Origin: Actinomycetota bacterium
Lineage (GTDB): Bacteria > Actinomycetota > Acidimicrobiia > Acidimicrobiales > Microtrichaceae
Assembly (NCBI GenBank): GCA_009700815.1
Contig: WLLG01000140.1
Span: 1-6,264, forward strand
Length of the DNA stretch: 6,264 bases
Direction: 5' to 3'
A program made the translations under genes and the position numbers. Each line of letters opens with the position of its first letter. Within the stretch, counting starts at the first letter, position 1. Of this stretch, positions 4,970 to 6,264 are shown in pieces. A model generated the notes under the pieces. The model worked only from the letters and a program-made list of their open reading frames with translations, was not told the origin of the DNA and searched no databases.

Positions 4970-6264
4970 ACGAAACCGTCCATTCGCTTCCACCCCAGCC
5001 GGCAGATCCGGGGCGCAACCCACGAGCTAGCTGACACAGGGTCTGCAGGCCGGGCTCATCAAGCAGAGCAACCTCGGTAATGGTTCCGTGGATTGGGTCT
5101 GCTGCAGCAGTAATCGCCCGCCCGAGCGCTGACTTCCTGCCGGGAGCATCGGTGCTCATCAGGACTACCTGCGTGAGCGGTTCATCCCCGACCTGATCGG
5201 CAAGCAGTAACGACACGGCGGAAGCTTTACCCAACGCCCGAAAGAGTGTCTCGCCGCGCTTCAATCCTGGACGAGCGGCGCTAAAGGCACCAGAAAAATC
5301 AACTAGGAGGCGGTTCCCAGCGGCATCCATCACCGAGTAACTGAACTCGGCTCCTGCCACCTTGATCCCTTCGAGGATGGGACCGAACTGTTCGAACCCG
5401 GCCTGAACCAACATGCGTCTTGCTACTTCTTTTGCCGCTAGACCTTGGCGACGGGCCTGCTCAAACCCATCGTGCTGAGTATCCGCTGATGATGGGATCT
5501 GCGGGCCACTCTCTTGGAGCGTCTCGACAATCTGGGCTGTGGAAATTCGCTCTCGAGCTTGGCGGACATACCCCGAATCGGTGTCGTATCCGACGTAGTG
5601 GCGCTGTGTTTGCAGTGCCGCAATAGCAGTCGTCCCAGAACCCATAAAGGGGTCGAGGATCAGATCGCCCTTATAGGAATACAAATTGATGAGACGCTCC
5701 GGTAGCGCAACAGGGAACGGTGCCGGATGGCCCACGCGCTTAGCTGACTCGGGTGGGATCTCCCACATGTCCAAGGTGGCATCCATGAACTCATCTCGAT
5801 ACATCGTGGATTCATACGGCAATCCTCGACCCTTGCGTATCTCGGCCGACAGCGGACGATCAAAGCGGCCTTTCGAGGCAATGATCACTCGCTCCGTTAG
5901 ATCTCGAAGGACCGGATTCGTTGCTCGCTGAAAGCTGCCCCAAGCACACGAACCGGAAGCACCACGCTGCTTCACCCAAACGACCTCACCACGAAGAAGG
6001 AGTCGCAAGTCGTCTTGCAAAATAGCGGTGATATCACCGGACAAAGACCGGTAGGGCCGCCTGCCCAGATTGGCCACATTGACAGCTATGCGCCCACCCG
6101 GTTCGAGCGTGCGAACACATTCAGCAAAGACTTCCCGGAGCATCTGCAGATACTCCAGATAGGTCGCGGGAACATGGTCAGCTTGCAGTTCGGTCTCATA
6201 GGCCTTGCCGGCAAAGTACGGCGGCGAGGTGACTACGAGGGCAACTGAACCGTCAGCAACCTGG
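4962..6264 (-). CDS. Beta-class site-specific DNA methyltransferase with extra C-terminal domain, 5' end missing
   Basis: The frame is open to the window edge; 433 residues are visible from base 6263. It transfers a methyl group from S-adenosylmethionine to an exocyclic amino group in DNA. The catalytic motif IV, TSPPY (12-16), comes first. EPGGRIAVNVANLG (54-67) follows, then a likely target-recognition stretch (about 95-180, with SCAWGSF and the conserved VGHPAPFPVALPERLI at 177-192). The SAM-binding motif I LDPFMGSGTT (203-212) comes last. This IV-before-I order defines the beta class. TSPPY is typical of N4-cytosine enzymes, but N6-adenine cannot be excluded, and the recognition sequence is unknown. 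After about residue 265 comes a domain of some 170 residues with VDFSGAFSAARPGLKRGETL, which I recall from other actinobacterial members of this family; it may have a nuclease-like fold. No partner restriction enzyme is visible, so it may be an orphan methyltransferase. ATG at 6143 is internal, since motif IV lies before it. Confidence 0.93.
   Translation of the reverse strand, partial: QVADGSVALVVTSPPYFAGKAYETELQADHVPATYLEYLQMLREVFAECVRTLEPGGRIAVNVANLGRRPYRSLSGDITAILQDDLRLLLRGEVVWVKQRGASGSCAWGSFQRATNPVLRDLTERVIIASKGRFDRPLSAEIRKGRGLPYESTMYRDEFMDATLDMWEIPPESAKRVGHPAPFPVALPERLINLYSYKGDLILDPFMGSGTTAIAALQTQRHYVGYDTDSGYVRQARERISTAQIVETLQESGPQIPSSADTQHDGFEQARRQGLAAKEVARRMLVQAGFEQFGPILEGIKVAGAEFSYSVMDAAGNRLLVDFSGAFSAARPGLKRGETLFRALGKASAVSLLLADQVGDEPLTQVVLMSTDAPGRKSALGRAITAAADPIHGTITEVALLDEPGLQTLCQLARGLRPGSAGWGGSEWTVSYG

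Overview
The window suggests an actinobacterium of moderately high G+C (high fifties by eye). Three things point there: a WXG100-headed protein, a DUF3097 protein (a family I know mainly from Actinomycetota), and a TetR regulator that strongly resembles mycobacterial KstR. The genus cannot be named from this stretch. Coding density is very high; the only real intergenic gap is about 60 bases (841-902).

Left part, + strand. Positions 1-840 hold the mature part of a secreted subtilisin/thermitase-like serine protease, cut at its 5' end by the window edge. After a short gap with a weak hairpin and a possible leaderless promoter comes a 421-residue protein (903-2168). It has an N-terminal WXG100-like helical hairpin followed by a long Gly/Ala/Ser-rich, probably beta-rich C-terminal part that I do not recognise. 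This looks like a candidate type VII-type secreted or surface-targeted protein, but no ESX/Ess machinery is visible here.

Right part, - strand, read from right to left. A beta-class DNA methyltransferase (start outside the window) carries an extra C-terminal domain of about 170 residues. It overlaps by 8 bases a DUF3097 protein with TOPRIM-like motifs, which in turn overlaps by ATGA a shortened ThDP-enzyme-fold protein that appears to have lost key cofactor residues. The last gene is a KstR-like TetR regulator about 50 bases further on. The overlaps argue for one transcript, at least for the first three genes. The regulator converges on the WXG100 gene with only five bases between the two stop codons.

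No tRNA, rRNA, CRISPR array, insertion sequence or long repeat was seen. The most rewarding items to follow are the unknown C-terminal part of the WXG100 protein, the methyltransferase tail, the TOPRIM resemblance of DUF3097, and the apparent ThDP pseudoenzyme translationally coupled to it.
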